Shown: positions 36,876 through 47,577, counted from the first letter of the stretch. The stretch: DNA of 64,000 bases from an uncultured Pelagibacteraceae bacterium (GCA_902588895.1 CACIRC010000002.1:92448-156447), one strand, 5' to 3'. The notes: generated by a model from the sequence alone, not told the origin. Program-made: numbers and translations.

Positions 36876-37819
36876 TGCCAATAGATAAAAAATTTGTAGA
36901 TCAATTAGCTATCGTAACGTCAAAAGCAGCACTAGCATCATCATATCTAATTGGAAAAAAAGATAAAATTGCAGCAGATAAAGCAGCTGTAGATTCAATG
37001 AGATCCAATTTAAATAATTTTGATATTCAGGGTCAGATAGTAATAGGTGAGGGAGAACTAGATGATGCACCGATGCTTTATATTGGAGAAAAGTTAGGAA
37101 CAAATAAAGGACCAGAATTTGATATAGCGGTAGATCCATTAGAAGGAACAAATTTTGTTGCTAACAATCTGCCAGGTGCGTTATCTGTTATAGCTATAAC
37201 TAAAAAAAATAATTTATTTAAAGCGCCCGAAACCTATATGGAAAAAATTTCAGCTAAAGCAAATGAAAAAAATGTAGTAGATTTAGATTTTTCAGTCAAA
37301 AAGAATATTTTTAATTTAAGCGAATATTTAAATAAAAAACCAGAAAATCTGACAGCATGTATTTTGGATAGACCAAGACATAATGAAATAATTAAAGATC
37401 TGAAAGAATTAAAAGTTAAAGTTAAGTTAATTACTGATGGAGATGTATCAGGTGCCTTATTAGTAACTGATGATAAATACAATGTTGATATTTTTTTGGG
37501 TGTTGGTGGTGGTCCAGAAGGAGTTATTGCAGCAGCAGCCTTAGATACATTTAATTGTAGTTTTCAAGGAAGATTTTTATTCCAAACGGACCAAGATAAA
37601 ATTAGAGCAAAAAATATGGGTATAAATGATTTATCAAAAAAATACGAACTAAATGAAATAGTATCTGGTGACTCTATATTTTGTGCTACAGGTATAACAT
37701 CAGGTGATTTAGTTTCTGGAATTAAACTTGATGGAAATGAATTTATTTCTGAGACATTAGTTACGCATAAATCTTCAGGATTAAAAAAAGTAATAAAACT
37801 AAAACAAAAAATCAGATGA
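36875..37819 (+). CDS. glpX: Fructose-1,6-bisphosphatase class II
   Basis: IVIGEGELDDAPMLYIGE, AVDPLEGTNFVANN, FLGVGGGPEGVIAAAAL. Confidence 0.93.
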   Translation: MPIDKKFVDQLAIVTSKAALASSYLIGKKDKIAADKAAVDSMRSNLNNFDIQGQIVIGEGELDDAPMLYIGEKLGTNKGPEFDIAVDPLEGTNFVANNLPGALSVIAITKKNNLFKAPETYMEKISAKANEKNVVDLDFSVKKNIFNLSEYLNKKPENLTACILDRPRHNEIIKDLKELKVKVKLITDGDVSGALLVTDDKYNVDIFLGVGGGPEGVIAAAALDTFNCSFQGRFLFQTDQDKIRAKNMGINDLSKKYELNEIVSGDSIFCATGITSGDLVSGIKLDGNEFISETLVTHKSSGLKKVIKLKQKIR

Positions 37820-37862
37820 TTAGCTTGATTAATTATCTAATTTAAAATAAAAAGCAATTTCT

Positions 37863-37937
37863 GGTCCCTTCGTCTATCGGTTAGGACACGTGGTTTTCAT
37901 CCTCGAAAGAGGGGTTCGATTCCCCTAGGGACCGCCA
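37863..37937 (+). tRNA. tRNA-Glu (anticodon UUC)
   Basis: ggtcccttcgtctatcggttaggacacgtggttttcatcctcgaaagaggggttcgattcccctagggaccgcca. Confidence 0.95.
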
Positions 37938-37942
37938 TAAAT

Positions 37943-38197
37943 ATGTTCTTTTACGTCTATATGTTGAAATCAATTAACAGTGATTTTAGTAAAACATATG
38001 TTGGATATACACACAATCTAGAAGCTAGACTCGATAAACATAACACTAATAAAGGAGCAAAATCTACAAAAGGTCATAAATGGGTACTAATTTATAAAAA
38101 AAAATTTAAAAGTAAAAATGAAGCTATGTCATTTGAATATAAATTAAAAAAAGATAAAAAAAAAAGAAAAGATATTATTAAAAACTTTATCAAATGA
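37943..38197 (+). CDS. GIY-YIG nuclease family protein
   Basis: 84 aa; YVYMLKSINSDFSKTYVGYTHNLEARLDKHN. Confidence 0.88.
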   Translation: MFFYVYMLKSINSDFSKTYVGYTHNLEARLDKHNTNKGAKSTKGHKWVLIYKKKFKSKNEAMSFEYKLKKDKKKRKDIIKNFIK

Positions 38198-40302
38198 AAA
38201 TCTCAATATTATTACCATATAAGGAAGATTATTCTAAAGACTACGCTGGTGCAGTATCGATTTTTATAAACGGTGTAAATAAAAATAGTAAATTTAAATC
38301 TACAACAAAAATATTTGGAAATACAATTTATAAAAATCCACTTTCAAATAATTATATTAATATACCTTTTGAAAAAAAATTTCTTCAAAGTTCTTCAAAG
38401 ATTTATGTAAAAAATTTTATAAATCTAGAAAAAAAGAGAAATTCTAATATAATTGAAATCCATAATCGTCCTACTTATTTAAAATATTTTAAGAATATTA
38501 ATAATAAAAAATTTGTCTTTTATTTTCATAACGATCCTTTATCAATGAATGGTTCAATAAGCATTAAGGATAGACTTTTTATTTTAAATTTTTGTGATAA
38601 AATTATATTTAATAGTGAATGGACCAAAAGAAGATTTTTCTTAGGATTGAGTAAGTTCTATGAGAATAGTGAAAAAGTTGAAGTCATTTACCAATCTACT
38701 AATAAAACAAAAGTTAATATTAATAAAAAAGAAAAAATCATCACATTCGTCGGTAAATTAAATAAATCAAAAGGTTATGACCTATTTGGTAAAGCAATTT
38801 TAAAAATATTAAATGAATTTAAAGATTGGAAAGCCTTTGTTTTTGGTGATGAGCCTAGAGAAGAAATAGATTTTAATCACAAAAATTTAAAAAAACTTGG
38901 TTATAAATCTAATGAAAAAGTACTTAATTTATTAAAAAAAACTTCAATAGCAGTAGCCTGTGCTAGATGGGATGAACCATTTGGTAGATCAAGTCTTGAA
39001 GCAAGCAGTAGAGGATGTGCCGTAATTATTAGTAACAAAGGTGGGCTTCCAGAAACAATTACAGATGGAATAATATTAAATGAATTAAGCTCTAATAATG
39101 TTTATAAAGAAATTAAAAATTTAATTTTAAATAAAAAAAAAAGAATTAAGATCCAAACTAATTCACTTAAAAATTTCTATTTAGATCACAAATATATATC
39201 AAAAAAAATTGACACTTATAGAATTAGTTTTTTTGAAAAAATTGTAAATTATAAAAAAAAATTAAAAATCCTTCATATTACCAACTTTAATGAGAGACAT
39301 AATGGGAGACTGTTTTATAATACAGGAAGAAGAATAAATAACGGATTTATTAGATTGGGACATACAGTTCAAACTTTAAGTGACAGGGATGTAATAAGCC
39401 GTGAAAGGAAAATTAGCGATATATCAGGTGCTAAGTCATTAAATTATAAATTTATTGAAATTATAGGAAATTATAAACCAAATATTGTTGTTTTAGGACA
39501 TGCTGATTTAATTCTAAACGAAAGTTTAGACGAGATCAAAAATTTTTATCCATCAATAAAATTTTGTCAATGGTTTCTTGATAAGATGGATGACAAATTG
39601 TGGTTAACAAATAAAAAAAGATTTTTAAAGAAAATTAGACATTTAGATGTAAATTTTTGCACAACACACCCCAAAGATATAACTTTGTTAAATAGGAAAA
39701 ATATTCATTTTATTCCAAATCCAGTTGATGAAGCATTTGAAAATTTAAATATTTTTAATAAAAAACTACCAAAATATGATGTATTTTTTGCATTATCACA
39801 TGGTGTTCATAGAGGAACTTTAAAAAAAGGCAAAAAAGATAATCGTGAGTTCTTTTTAAATAAATTAATAAAAGAAAGTAAAGAGGTTAGATTTAATTTT
39901 TTTGGAATTAATTATAAACAACCAGTTTGGGCAGATGAATTTAAAAAAGAATTAGCTAATTCAAAAATGGCTCTTAATCTGAGTCAAGGTGATCCATTAA
40001 AATTTTATTCAAGTGATAGAATTGCACAATTAGTTGGTAATGGAATATTAACATTTGTAGATATTAATACTGAATTAAATAAACTTTTTAATAATAATGA
40101 AATTGTTTTTTATAAAAATATTAACGATTTATCTAAAAAAATTATTTTTTACAAAGATAATATTAAAGTTAGAAATAAAATAGCAAAAAGAGGTATGGAG
40201 AAATACCATAAATATATGAATTCTAAAATTGTTTCAGAATTTATAATTAATAAAACTTTGGGTATTTACCCGAATAAAAAATTTTTTTGGGAAAACAAAT
40301 AA
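38194..40302 (+). CDS. Two-module glycosyltransferase
   Basis: 702 aa; N-terminal GT4-like (VGKLNKSKGYDLFGKAILKIL, DEPFGRSSLEASSRGCAVIIS), C-terminal CgeB-like (HNGRLFYNTGRRINNGFIRLGHTV). Confidence 0.75.
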   Translation: MKISILLPYKEDYSKDYAGAVSIFINGVNKNSKFKSTTKIFGNTIYKNPLSNNYINIPFEKKFLQSSSKIYVKNFINLEKKRNSNIIEIHNRPTYLKYFKNINNKKFVFYFHNDPLSMNGSISIKDRLFILNFCDKIIFNSEWTKRRFFLGLSKFYENSEKVEVIYQSTNKTKVNINKKEKIITFVGKLNKSKGYDLFGKAILKILNEFKDWKAFVFGDEPREEIDFNHKNLKKLGYKSNEKVLNLLKKTSIAVACARWDEPFGRSSLEASSRGCAVIISNKGGLPETITDGIILNELSSNNVYKEIKNLILNKKKRIKIQTNSLKNFYLDHKYISKKIDTYRISFFEKIVNYKKKLKILHITNFNERHNGRLFYNTGRRINNGFIRLGHTVQTLSDRDVISRERKISDISGAKSLNYKFIEIIGNYKPNIVVLGHADLILNESLDEIKNFYPSIKFCQWFLDKMDDKLWLTNKKRFLKKIRHLDVNFCTTHPKDITLLNRKNIHFIPNPVDEAFENLNIFNKKLPKYDVFFALSHGVHRGTLKKGKKDNREFFLNKLIKESKEVRFNFFGINYKQPVWADEFKKELANSKMALNLSQGDPLKFYSSDRIAQLVGNGILTFVDINTELNKLFNNNEIVFYKNINDLSKKIIFYKDNIKVRNKIAKRGMEKYHKYMNSKIVSEFIINKTLGIYPNKKFFWENK

Positions 40303-40317
40303 TAATTATTTTAAAGA

Positions 40318-41238
40318 ATGTTTTCAATATTAATTCCCTCTTACAATAATATTGAATATTTGAAAATATGTGTAAATAGTATTAAAAAAAATTCAAAATA
40401 TAATCATCAAATAATCATCCACATCAACGAAGGAAATGATGGTACTATTGAATATGTAAAAAAATCTGAATTAGACTATTCTTATAGTAAAAAAAATATA
40501 GGTATGCCTTCAGCATTAAATAATGCATCCAAATTAGCAAAATTTGAACATTTAATCATCTCTCATGATGATTTTTATTATTGTCCTGGATGGGATATAG
40601 AATTTATTAATGAATTAAAAAATTTTACAAATAAAAACTATTATCTTTCAGGAACAATGATAGGTCCTTTGAGTAATCCAAATGAACCTTACAGGGATGC
40701 ATCTAGAGAGATGGATGCAGGTGAAAACTATCATAATTTTAATGAGGATAAATTGTTAAAAAATATTAATAAACTATTAACATTTGATTTTCAAGGAACA
40801 ACAAAACATCCTGCTTTAATTCATAAAGATATTTGGAATAAAGTTGGAGGTTGGAGTGAGGAATTTTTTCCTACGGGAGGTGATGATTCTGATTTTAATA
40901 TGAAACTTTGGAAAGCAGATGTTAGAATTTTTAAAGGTCTTGGAAAATGTTTAGTTTATCATTTTGGATCTATTACTACTCGTAAAAAAGATAAAAATTT
41001 ATTTACATACCTAGGTAGCAAGGGTAACAAAATATTTTTAAAAAAATGGGGGATTAGTATTAATTTTTTTGAAAATTTTTATTTAAAATCTGGTATCGAT
41101 AAAAATAAAAAGCCAATTTATCTGAAATACGATGGTCCTCTTAAAAATCCAAAAAAAAATTTTAAATTTTTTTTTGGATTGTTGAAATGCAAATTACAAT
41201 TACTTTATCTTTATTTAATTAATTTTAATCATAAATGA
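40318..41238 (+). CDS. GT2 family glycosyltransferase
   Basis: MFSILIPSYNNIEYLKICVNSI, ISHDDFYYCPGWD, GGWSEEFFPTGGDDSDFNMKLW. Confidence 0.85.
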   Translation: MFSILIPSYNNIEYLKICVNSIKKNSKYNHQIIIHINEGNDGTIEYVKKSELDYSYSKKNIGMPSALNNASKLAKFEHLIISHDDFYYCPGWDIEFINELKNFTNKNYYLSGTMIGPLSNPNEPYRDASREMDAGENYHNFNEDKLLKNINKLLTFDFQGTTKHPALIHKDIWNKVGGWSEEFFPTGGDDSDFNMKLWKADVRIFKGLGKCLVYHFGSITTRKKDKNLFTYLGSKGNKIFLKKWGISINFFENFYLKSGIDKNKKPIYLKYDGPLKNPKKNFKFFFGLLKCKLQLLYLYLINFNHK

Positions 41239-42509
41239 AAAATAAACTTATAATTATTGAGTCTGAAATGATTGAACCAAAAGGTCATTTTTTAAGTAAT
41301 TTGATAGACATATCTAATTTTTTTAGGAAAAAATTTGATATTTATTGGTTTTTAAACAAAAATTTTCATCCTCATAAGGCATTTATTCCCAGAAAACCAA
41401 CAATTATAAAAACAATAAAATCTAATAAATTTAAAAGAAAAAATAACAAGTTAAGTTATATTTTAGAAGAAATTGTCTTTTTAATTTCAAATATTTTAAA
41501 TATATTTTATTTTTCAATTATTTTTATTAGAGATAAAAATTTTAAAAATTATATATTAGCACTTCGTTCTAATTATTTTTTACTACCAAGATACTTTAGC
41601 TCTTTTTATCATAACTATAAAAATTTAGGTCTTAATAAAAAAGATCATGTTCTCTTCCCCTCAACCAGAAGGAAGGATATAGCCTTAGTAAATTTTATTT
41701 CAAAAATTGATGTGAACCACCCGAAATTTCATATGCGTCTTTTTATAATGCCAAAAGATAGATTTAAAGGTTTTTTTTATTATTTAAAACAGATTGATAA
41801 TCAACTTATTAATAAAAGAGCTTTTTTGTATATATGGAATAAAAATAATTATAACTTTGTTTTAAAAAAAACATTAAGTAAGCAAGGTATACTAATATCA
41901 AATCTTATATTTTCATATAATCCATCTAAATTATTTAATAGAAAATTTAAAAAAAAAAATTTTACTGTTGGTTATGTAGGTAATGCAAGAAGAGCAAGAG
42001 GGTTTCATAAATTACCTAAATTAATAAATTTTATCGAGCAAAAAAATAAAAAATTTAATTACTTAATCCAATTTTCAAAAATTTCAGATGATTTAATTCC
42101 TGTAAAAAAAAAATTATATGAACTTGCCAAAATAAATAAGCGGATAAAAATAATTGAAAAATATACCAACAACGAAGAATTTAATAATATACTTAAAAGG
42201 ATTGATATCATGCCAATACTTCATGATGCTAAAGAAATTAACAAAGTAACATCTGGAACTTTATATTCCTGTTTGCCCTATGAAATTCCATTTGTAATTC
42301 CAAAAGGTTTATCATTTTTGAATAACATTAATAAATTTAAATCTTTTGAAACAGGTAAAAATTTAAACGATATTTCTTCTAAAATTATTAAAATTTCAAA
42401 TAAATATTCTTTTTATCTTAAAAATGCTAAATTAAATTTTAAAATTCTTAAAAAAATTGTAATAAAGGATCCATTAAATATTAATTTTTTTTTAAAGCGT
42501 TATTTTTAA
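41235..42509 (+). CDS. Putative glycosyltransferase
   Basis: 424 aa; VGYVGNARRARGFHKLPKLINFI, TSGTLYSCLPYEIPFVIPKG. Confidence 0.6.
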   Translation: MKNKLIIIESEMIEPKGHFLSNLIDISNFFRKKFDIYWFLNKNFHPHKAFIPRKPTIIKTIKSNKFKRKNNKLSYILEEIVFLISNILNIFYFSIIFIRDKNFKNYILALRSNYFLLPRYFSSFYHNYKNLGLNKKDHVLFPSTRRKDIALVNFISKIDVNHPKFHMRLFIMPKDRFKGFFYYLKQIDNQLINKRAFLYIWNKNNYNFVLKKTLSKQGILISNLIFSYNPSKLFNRKFKKKNFTVGYVGNARRARGFHKLPKLINFIEQKNKKFNYLIQFSKISDDLIPVKKKLYELAKINKRIKIIEKYTNNEEFNNILKRIDIMPILHDAKEINKVTSGTLYSCLPYEIPFVIPKGLSFLNNINKFKSFETGKNLNDISSKIIKISNKYSFYLKNAKLNFKILKKIVIKDPLNINFFLKRYF

Positions 42510-43428
42510 ATAAATTAGCCTCTCTGATATATCTTCTGACCATTTGTGTTGTTTTATGTCCTGTCATAGCCATTATACTTCTTTCATCTGCACCCAACTC
42601 AGCAGCTACTGTTGCAAAACCTGACCTTAAACTATGACCTGCAAAGTTTTTATTTTCTATTCCTGCTAAATTTAAATAATTTTTCATTAACAAAACTACA
42701 GATTGGTCAGTTAATCTTTTATCTGTTAATGATAAACCTTTAGAAAATCTTCTAAAAATAGGTCCAGACTTAATTTTAGAAATTTCTAACCATTTTTTTA
42801 GATTTGTAACAGGACAATAAATTTCATTGTTGAAGTAGGGTAGTCCTTTAATCATTCCTTCTCCAAATTGGTCAGTTTTTGATCTCTTAATATTGATTTT
42901 TAGACCTTCAGTAACAAATTCTAAATCCTCATGATCAATTGAAATAAGTTCAGATCTTCTGAATCCTCCTCCAAAGCCAATTAAGATTATTGATTTGTCT
43001 CTAAGTTTTTTTATTTCCTCAGATTTTTGTTCATTAATTGCATTAATAATTAATTTTAAATGATTGATTAATATAGGTTTTTTACCTTTTTGAATACTTC
43101 CTTTAACCCTTCGTATTCCCATTAAATTTTCAACTATGATTGGATGTTTGGTATCCAAGTAATGCCCTTTAAGCTTATGAACTATGCTTATTGATACCAA
43201 TCTTCGTTTTAAAGTGCTTATTTTTGAATTTTTAGAGAGATGGGTTAGGTATAAGGAAATTATTTTTGGTTCTGTAGGTAATGAATTTAACCCATGCTTT
43301 GCACAAAAAGCTCCGAAGTCTTTAAAGTCAGATTTATAAGCTCTTAATGTATTATTTGCCTTGGAGTTTTTTAGATTATTTATAGTTGCCTCATGAAGCG
43401 ATTTTAGGTCCGTTGTTATTTCATTCAT
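42481..43428 (-). CDS. Stand-alone tyrosine recombinase/integrase
   Basis: 315 aa; GFGGGFRRSELISIDHEDL, GHSLRSGFATVAAELGADERSIMAMTGHKTTQMVRRYIRE. Confidence 0.9.
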   Translation of the reverse strand: MNEITTDLKSLHEATINNLKNSKANNTLRAYKSDFKDFGAFCAKHGLNSLPTEPKIISLYLTHLSKNSKISTLKRRLVSISIVHKLKGHYLDTKHPIIVENLMGIRRVKGSIQKGKKPILINHLKLIINAINEQKSEEIKKLRDKSIILIGFGGGFRRSELISIDHEDLEFVTEGLKINIKRSKTDQFGEGMIKGLPYFNNEIYCPVTNLKKWLEISKIKSGPIFRRFSKGLSLTDKRLTDQSVVLLMKNYLNLAGIENKNFAGHSLRSGFATVAAELGADERSIMAMTGHKTTQMVRRYIREANLFKNNALKKN

Positions 43429-43564
43429 ATAATTACTATTGATAACAATTAATTATCATTAGTAATATATCAAGAGTTTTCTAATGTCAAATAAAATAAT
43501 TAGTCATTTTTTAGGGACAATTAATGATATTGCGAGGTCAATAATGATGAAATATAATTTATAG

Positions 43565-43735
43565 ATGGGCATAGACGGAGTAATTGAACCGATATATTTC
43601 TTAATAACATCTTTTGGTTTTGCAATATTAAGCTTTATTAATTATAGAAAATCTGGAAAAACTCTTGAAACTATTTATCTTTCAATTTTAACTGTTTTCT
43701 TTATAGTTTGTTTCATTATTTTAAATTTTTATTGA
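43565..43735 (+). CDS. Small membrane protein (56 aa), not in ORF track
   Basis: Own translation MGIDGVIEPIYFLITSFGFAILSFINYRKSGKTLETIYLSILTVFFIVCFIILNFY*; stop TGA overlaps next ATG. Confidence 0.55.
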   Translation: MGIDGVIEPIYFLITSFGFAILSFINYRKSGKTLETIYLSILTVFFIVCFIILNFY

Positions 43736-44004
43736 TGAAAGGTACTAAATTTCAATTAAAAGTCTGGAATTACCTTAAAACTATACCAAAAGGCTCTGTT
43801 AAAACCTATAAACAGGTAGCAATAGCTATAAAAAGCCCTAAATCAGCGCGTGCTGTAGCTAATGCATGTGGAAAAAACCCTTATGCCCCCAAAATACCCT
43901 GTCATAGAGTAATTCGGTCCGATGGAGGCCTTGGTGGATACTCAGGGAGAGGTGGAATTAAGACAAAACTGCGTTTATTGAGATCCGAAAAAGTTGATAT
44001 TTAG
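43735..44004 (+). CDS. Methylated-DNA--protein cysteine methyltransferase family
   Basis: MKGTKFQLKVWNYLKTIPKGSVKTYKQVA...NPYAPKIPCHRVIRSDGGLGGYSGRG; PCHRV present. ATG at 43735 preferred over 43708. Confidence 0.9.
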   Translation: MKGTKFQLKVWNYLKTIPKGSVKTYKQVAIAIKSPKSARAVANACGKNPYAPKIPCHRVIRSDGGLGGYSGRGGIKTKLRLLRSEKVDI

Positions 44005-44517
44005 TGGCTTTTTTGGCCTATTTTATGGTCAAAAAGACTAGTAAAATCAACGTTTTTTTAATATTTAAGCTTATTTAAACATAAATAGTAATATTCACCC
44101 TTCAGTTGCACTATATATCGAGATATAACAAAATAAAGCACCTCTATGGCCGTTTAAAACATATATTCTATAACTGCATTGCTCTAGTTTTCAATGATAC
44201 CAAGGCTAAATTTAGTATCAATTTTTATAGAATTTTTAAAAATTTTTGTTCCCCTACCCACTTATTAAAATAAGAATTTTGAATTTAGTGTTTAATTAGC
44301 TAATAAAACCATTGGTATTAAACACTTTTAAGTATTATGTTTTATTTTCTTTATTAATATTGCTATTTATGTCTTTATCTATTTAAGATAATAGTAATTT
44401 ATTTGATAATTTGTATTAATTTATCTATATATTATATATGAAAAATATAATAATTACAATAATTTAATTAATTATATTAATGTATTACATTATATATTAG
44501 TATCTATTTATTTACTA

Positions 44518-45369
44518 TTAATTAGAACGATTAAGCAAATATTCTCTTCTAGAAATATATAGACCACTGAGAACAATGATAAATAAACCTAAATAAGTCC
44601 AGTTATCTGGTAATTCATGAAAGAAATAATAACTAATTAGTATATTGGTAATTATCTCTGTATAGCCCAAAGGAGCTAATTTAGAAGCATCAGCGTATTT
44701 GAGTGATAATATGAGAAAAAGATGCGCTACAGAGGCTATAAGGCCGATTAAAGCCATTAAAATCCACTGATTTGACGTAGGATTAACCCAAACTGAGGGC
44801 ATAAATAGGCTAATTATAATGGTTCCTATTAAACCTGATAGTAAAAGGGTTAAAAGAGGATTGTCAGAGGTACTGAGCTTCCTAGTGATAATAAGATAAA
44901 ACCCATAGCAAATTCCATTACCTAAAGCAGCCATGGTAGCTAAATTAAGTTCTATAAAGCCAGGTCTGATTACAATTAAAGTTCCAATAAATCCTAATGA
45001 TACAGCAGTCCACCTCTTCACCCCTACTTTCTCATTTAAAAAAAATGGAGATAAGGCTGTAACACAAATTGGAGCAACAAAAGCTAAGGTTAAGGCTTTA
45101 GGAAGTGAAATTTCCGATATTGCATAAAAGAATAAATAAGTAGAAAAAACAAAAATTAATCCTCTAATTAATTGAAGAGCTGGTTTTTTCGTCCAAACTA
45201 ATGAATGCCTATAAAAGATAAGCATTAGGGATAATGTAAAGACTACAGTAAAAAAATATCTTGCCCACGTTATCTGCAAAACATCCATAGATGAGCTTAA
45301 ATATTTAGCAAAAGCATCCATTACAGGAACAATCATCCAAGCAGATGCATTTAAAATTATAGCCTTCAT
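44518..45369 (-). CDS. EamA/DMT family transporter
   Basis: 283 aa; multiple TM; VFSTYLFFYAISEISLPKALTLAFVAPICVTALSPFFLNEKVG. Confidence 0.88.
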   Translation of the reverse strand: MKAIILNASAWMIVPVMDAFAKYLSSSMDVLQITWARYFFTVVFTLSLMLIFYRHSLVWTKKPALQLIRGLIFVFSTYLFFYAISEISLPKALTLAFVAPICVTALSPFFLNEKVGVKRWTAVSLGFIGTLIVIRPGFIELNLATMAALGNGICYGFYLIITRKLSTSDNPLLTLLLSGLIGTIIISLFMPSVWVNPTSNQWILMALIGLIASVAHLFLILSLKYADASKLAPLGYTEIITNILISYYFFHELPDNWTYLGLFIIVLSGLYISRREYLLNRSN

Positions 45370-45385
45370 AAAAGAAGGATATCTC

Positions 45386-46285
45386 TTAATAGAAGTATTT
45401 TAAAGCAAAGAATAATGTAATCGGAATAGTGAATAAGGACATGATTGTAGATACTACAATTGTGCTAGATATATTATCTACAATTTCTTTAGGAGAATAC
45501 ATGTGCGCAATCAAATAACACAAAATTGCACTAGGCATACAAGACTGAATTAACAGAACACCGGCTGGTATTCCAGATAAATTAAAAAATTTTATAACAG
45601 CAAATCCTATAATAGGACCTAATATTACTCTTCCAAAAGAAGTTATTAATGCATCTTTAAAAGAAAATACTTTCATTTGTGTAAGAGCAACACCTAGCGA
45701 CATAAGGATCATTACAATCATTCCATAAGCTAAAAGCATTACAGTATTTAATACAAATTGAGGAAATGGAATTTCAAAATACAAAAAGAGTACTGTTATT
45801 AAAATTGCGTAAAATGACGGACTTTTTAATATTGTTTTAAAATCAAAGGCTCTTTTTGCTAAAAAAATATTTAAAGTAAAGTGGAGTAAAACAATAAGAG
45901 ATGAAATTGCAGCTGCTATACCCATTCCTAATTCACCATAGGCAAATAAACAAATCGGAATACCCATATTTCCAGTATTCGGCAAGATAAAAGTTGGTAA
46001 TTCACGAATATAATCTTTCTTCATAAGAACAAGAAAAATCAAACCTACAATCCCAAATAATGTTAATAAGATAATTGCGTAACCAAAATATTCACTAAAT
46101 AACTCAAAAGTTACTCCACCTGCAGTAATAGCAAAAATAACGAGAGCTGGAGTTCCAAAATTACCAGCGTATGTAGTTATAAATGATGTATCAAAATTGG
46201 GATTTTTTTTACCCAAATGATATCCAAGACCTACTATTAGGAATACTGGAAATAAAACTTCAAAAAGTTTTAAATAAATTTCCAT
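45386..46285 (-). CDS. Auxin efflux carrier (AEC) family transporter
   Basis: 299 aa; FPVFLIVGLGYHLGKKN, LPNTGNMGIPICLFAYGELG. Confidence 0.85.
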   Translation of the reverse strand: MEIYLKLFEVLFPVFLIVGLGYHLGKKNPNFDTSFITTYAGNFGTPALVIFAITAGGVTFELFSEYFGYAIILLTLFGIVGLIFLVLMKKDYIRELPTFILPNTGNMGIPICLFAYGELGMGIAAAISSLIVLLHFTLNIFLAKRAFDFKTILKSPSFYAILITVLFLYFEIPFPQFVLNTVMLLAYGMIVMILMSLGVALTQMKVFSFKDALITSFGRVILGPIIGFAVIKFFNLSGIPAGVLLIQSCMPSAILCYLIAHMYSPKEIVDNISSTIVVSTIMSLFTIPITLFFALKYFY

Positions 46286-47577
46286 TAACCAAGCAATCTA
46301 ATTAATGTTGGTGTTTTTAAAATATTTTTATTTTTTTTGAAAATAGACAAGCAATTATGAATATTAGTTTCAGATGTTTTATGAGTTATAATAACTATTG
46401 TTGCCTTATTGTTTTTCTTATCAGGTGTCTGGATTAACCTTTTAACTGAAATTTTGTATTTAGCTAAACGATTAGTTATTTCGGATAATACACCGGGCTT
46501 ATCTTTTACTTCAAATCTTAAATATAATGAATTTACATAATTATTTACATTATATGGCTTTAAAGATTTGAGCTTAGAAACACTAACACCGAAAGGTTTT
46601 TTTATATTTCCACGCAAAATTGATAATAAATCAGAAAGTAATGATGAAGAAGTAGGGCCTGGTCCAGCTCCCTCCCCTTGCAATACACTTTCTCCAACAG
46701 GTTTACCTTGCAGAATTACTGCATTCATTACACCGTTAACATTACCAATATAAGATTTTTTACTAACCAAACATGGATGAACAGTTTCAAAAAGATGATT
46801 ATTCTTTAACTCAGAAATTCCCAGTAGCTTTATTCTTAAATCTAATTGATTTGCAATTTTAATATCTTTTAATTCAATTTTTTCTATTCCTTCCATTAAA
46901 CATTTATGTTTTGAAATTTTACTATTAAAGGCTAAAGCAGACAAAATTCTTACTTTTGCAAAAGCGTCAAACCCATTTAAGTCTAATTTAGGATTACCAG
47001 GTTCAGCATAACCAAGTATCTGTGCTTTTTTTAAAACGTCAGCAAAATTTTCATTTGAATTTTCCATTTCAGATAAAATATAATTTGAGGTACCGTTCAG
47101 AATTCCATAAACCTTTGATATTTTATTTGTTGCCAATCCTTCTTTAATAGATCTTAATATCGGGATACCTCCAGCAACTGATGCTTCAAATTCCAAATTA
47201 ACTTTATTTTTTTCTGCAAGTTTTGCTAACTCATTACCATGTTTTGATATTAAAGCTTTATTAGGTGTAATAACATGGATTTTACTTTTTAAAGCAGTTT
47301 CTACAACTTTTTTAGAAACTCCATCTGATAAACCTATAGCTTCAAACAATATATCGATGTTATTTTTTTTAAAAATTTCTAAAGGATTTTTGTAAAATAT
47401 TTTTTTATTAACTTTAAATTTTCTTTTTTTATTAATACTTCTTGCAGATACAGCCACTACATTTATTTTCTTACCTGTTTTAAGCTGAATATCTTTCTTT
47501 TTTGTATTTAGTTCGTTTAGCAAATAATTGCCAACCTGACCAAGCCCTACTACTGCAATATTAATTAATCTACTCAT
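46285..47577 (-). CDS. hom: Homoserine dehydrogenase
   Basis: VVGLGQVGNYLL, VITPNKALISKHG, ASVAGGIPIL, C-terminal ACT domain. Confidence 0.93.
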   Translation of the reverse strand: MSRLINIAVVGLGQVGNYLLNELNTKKKDIQLKTGKKINVVAVSARSINKKRKFKVNKKIFYKNPLEIFKKNNIDILFEAIGLSDGVSKKVVETALKSKIHVITPNKALISKHGNELAKLAEKNKVNLEFEASVAGGIPILRSIKEGLATNKISKVYGILNGTSNYILSEMENSNENFADVLKKAQILGYAEPGNPKLDLNGFDAFAKVRILSALAFNSKISKHKCLMEGIEKIELKDIKIANQLDLRIKLLGISELKNNHLFETVHPCLVSKKSYIGNVNGVMNAVILQGKPVGESVLQGEGAGPGPTSSSLLSDLLSILRGNIKKPFGVSVSKLKSLKPYNVNNYVNSLYLRFEVKDKPGVLSEITNRLAKYKISVKRLIQTPDKKNNKATIVIITHKTSETNIHNCLSIFKKNKNILKTPTLIRLLG

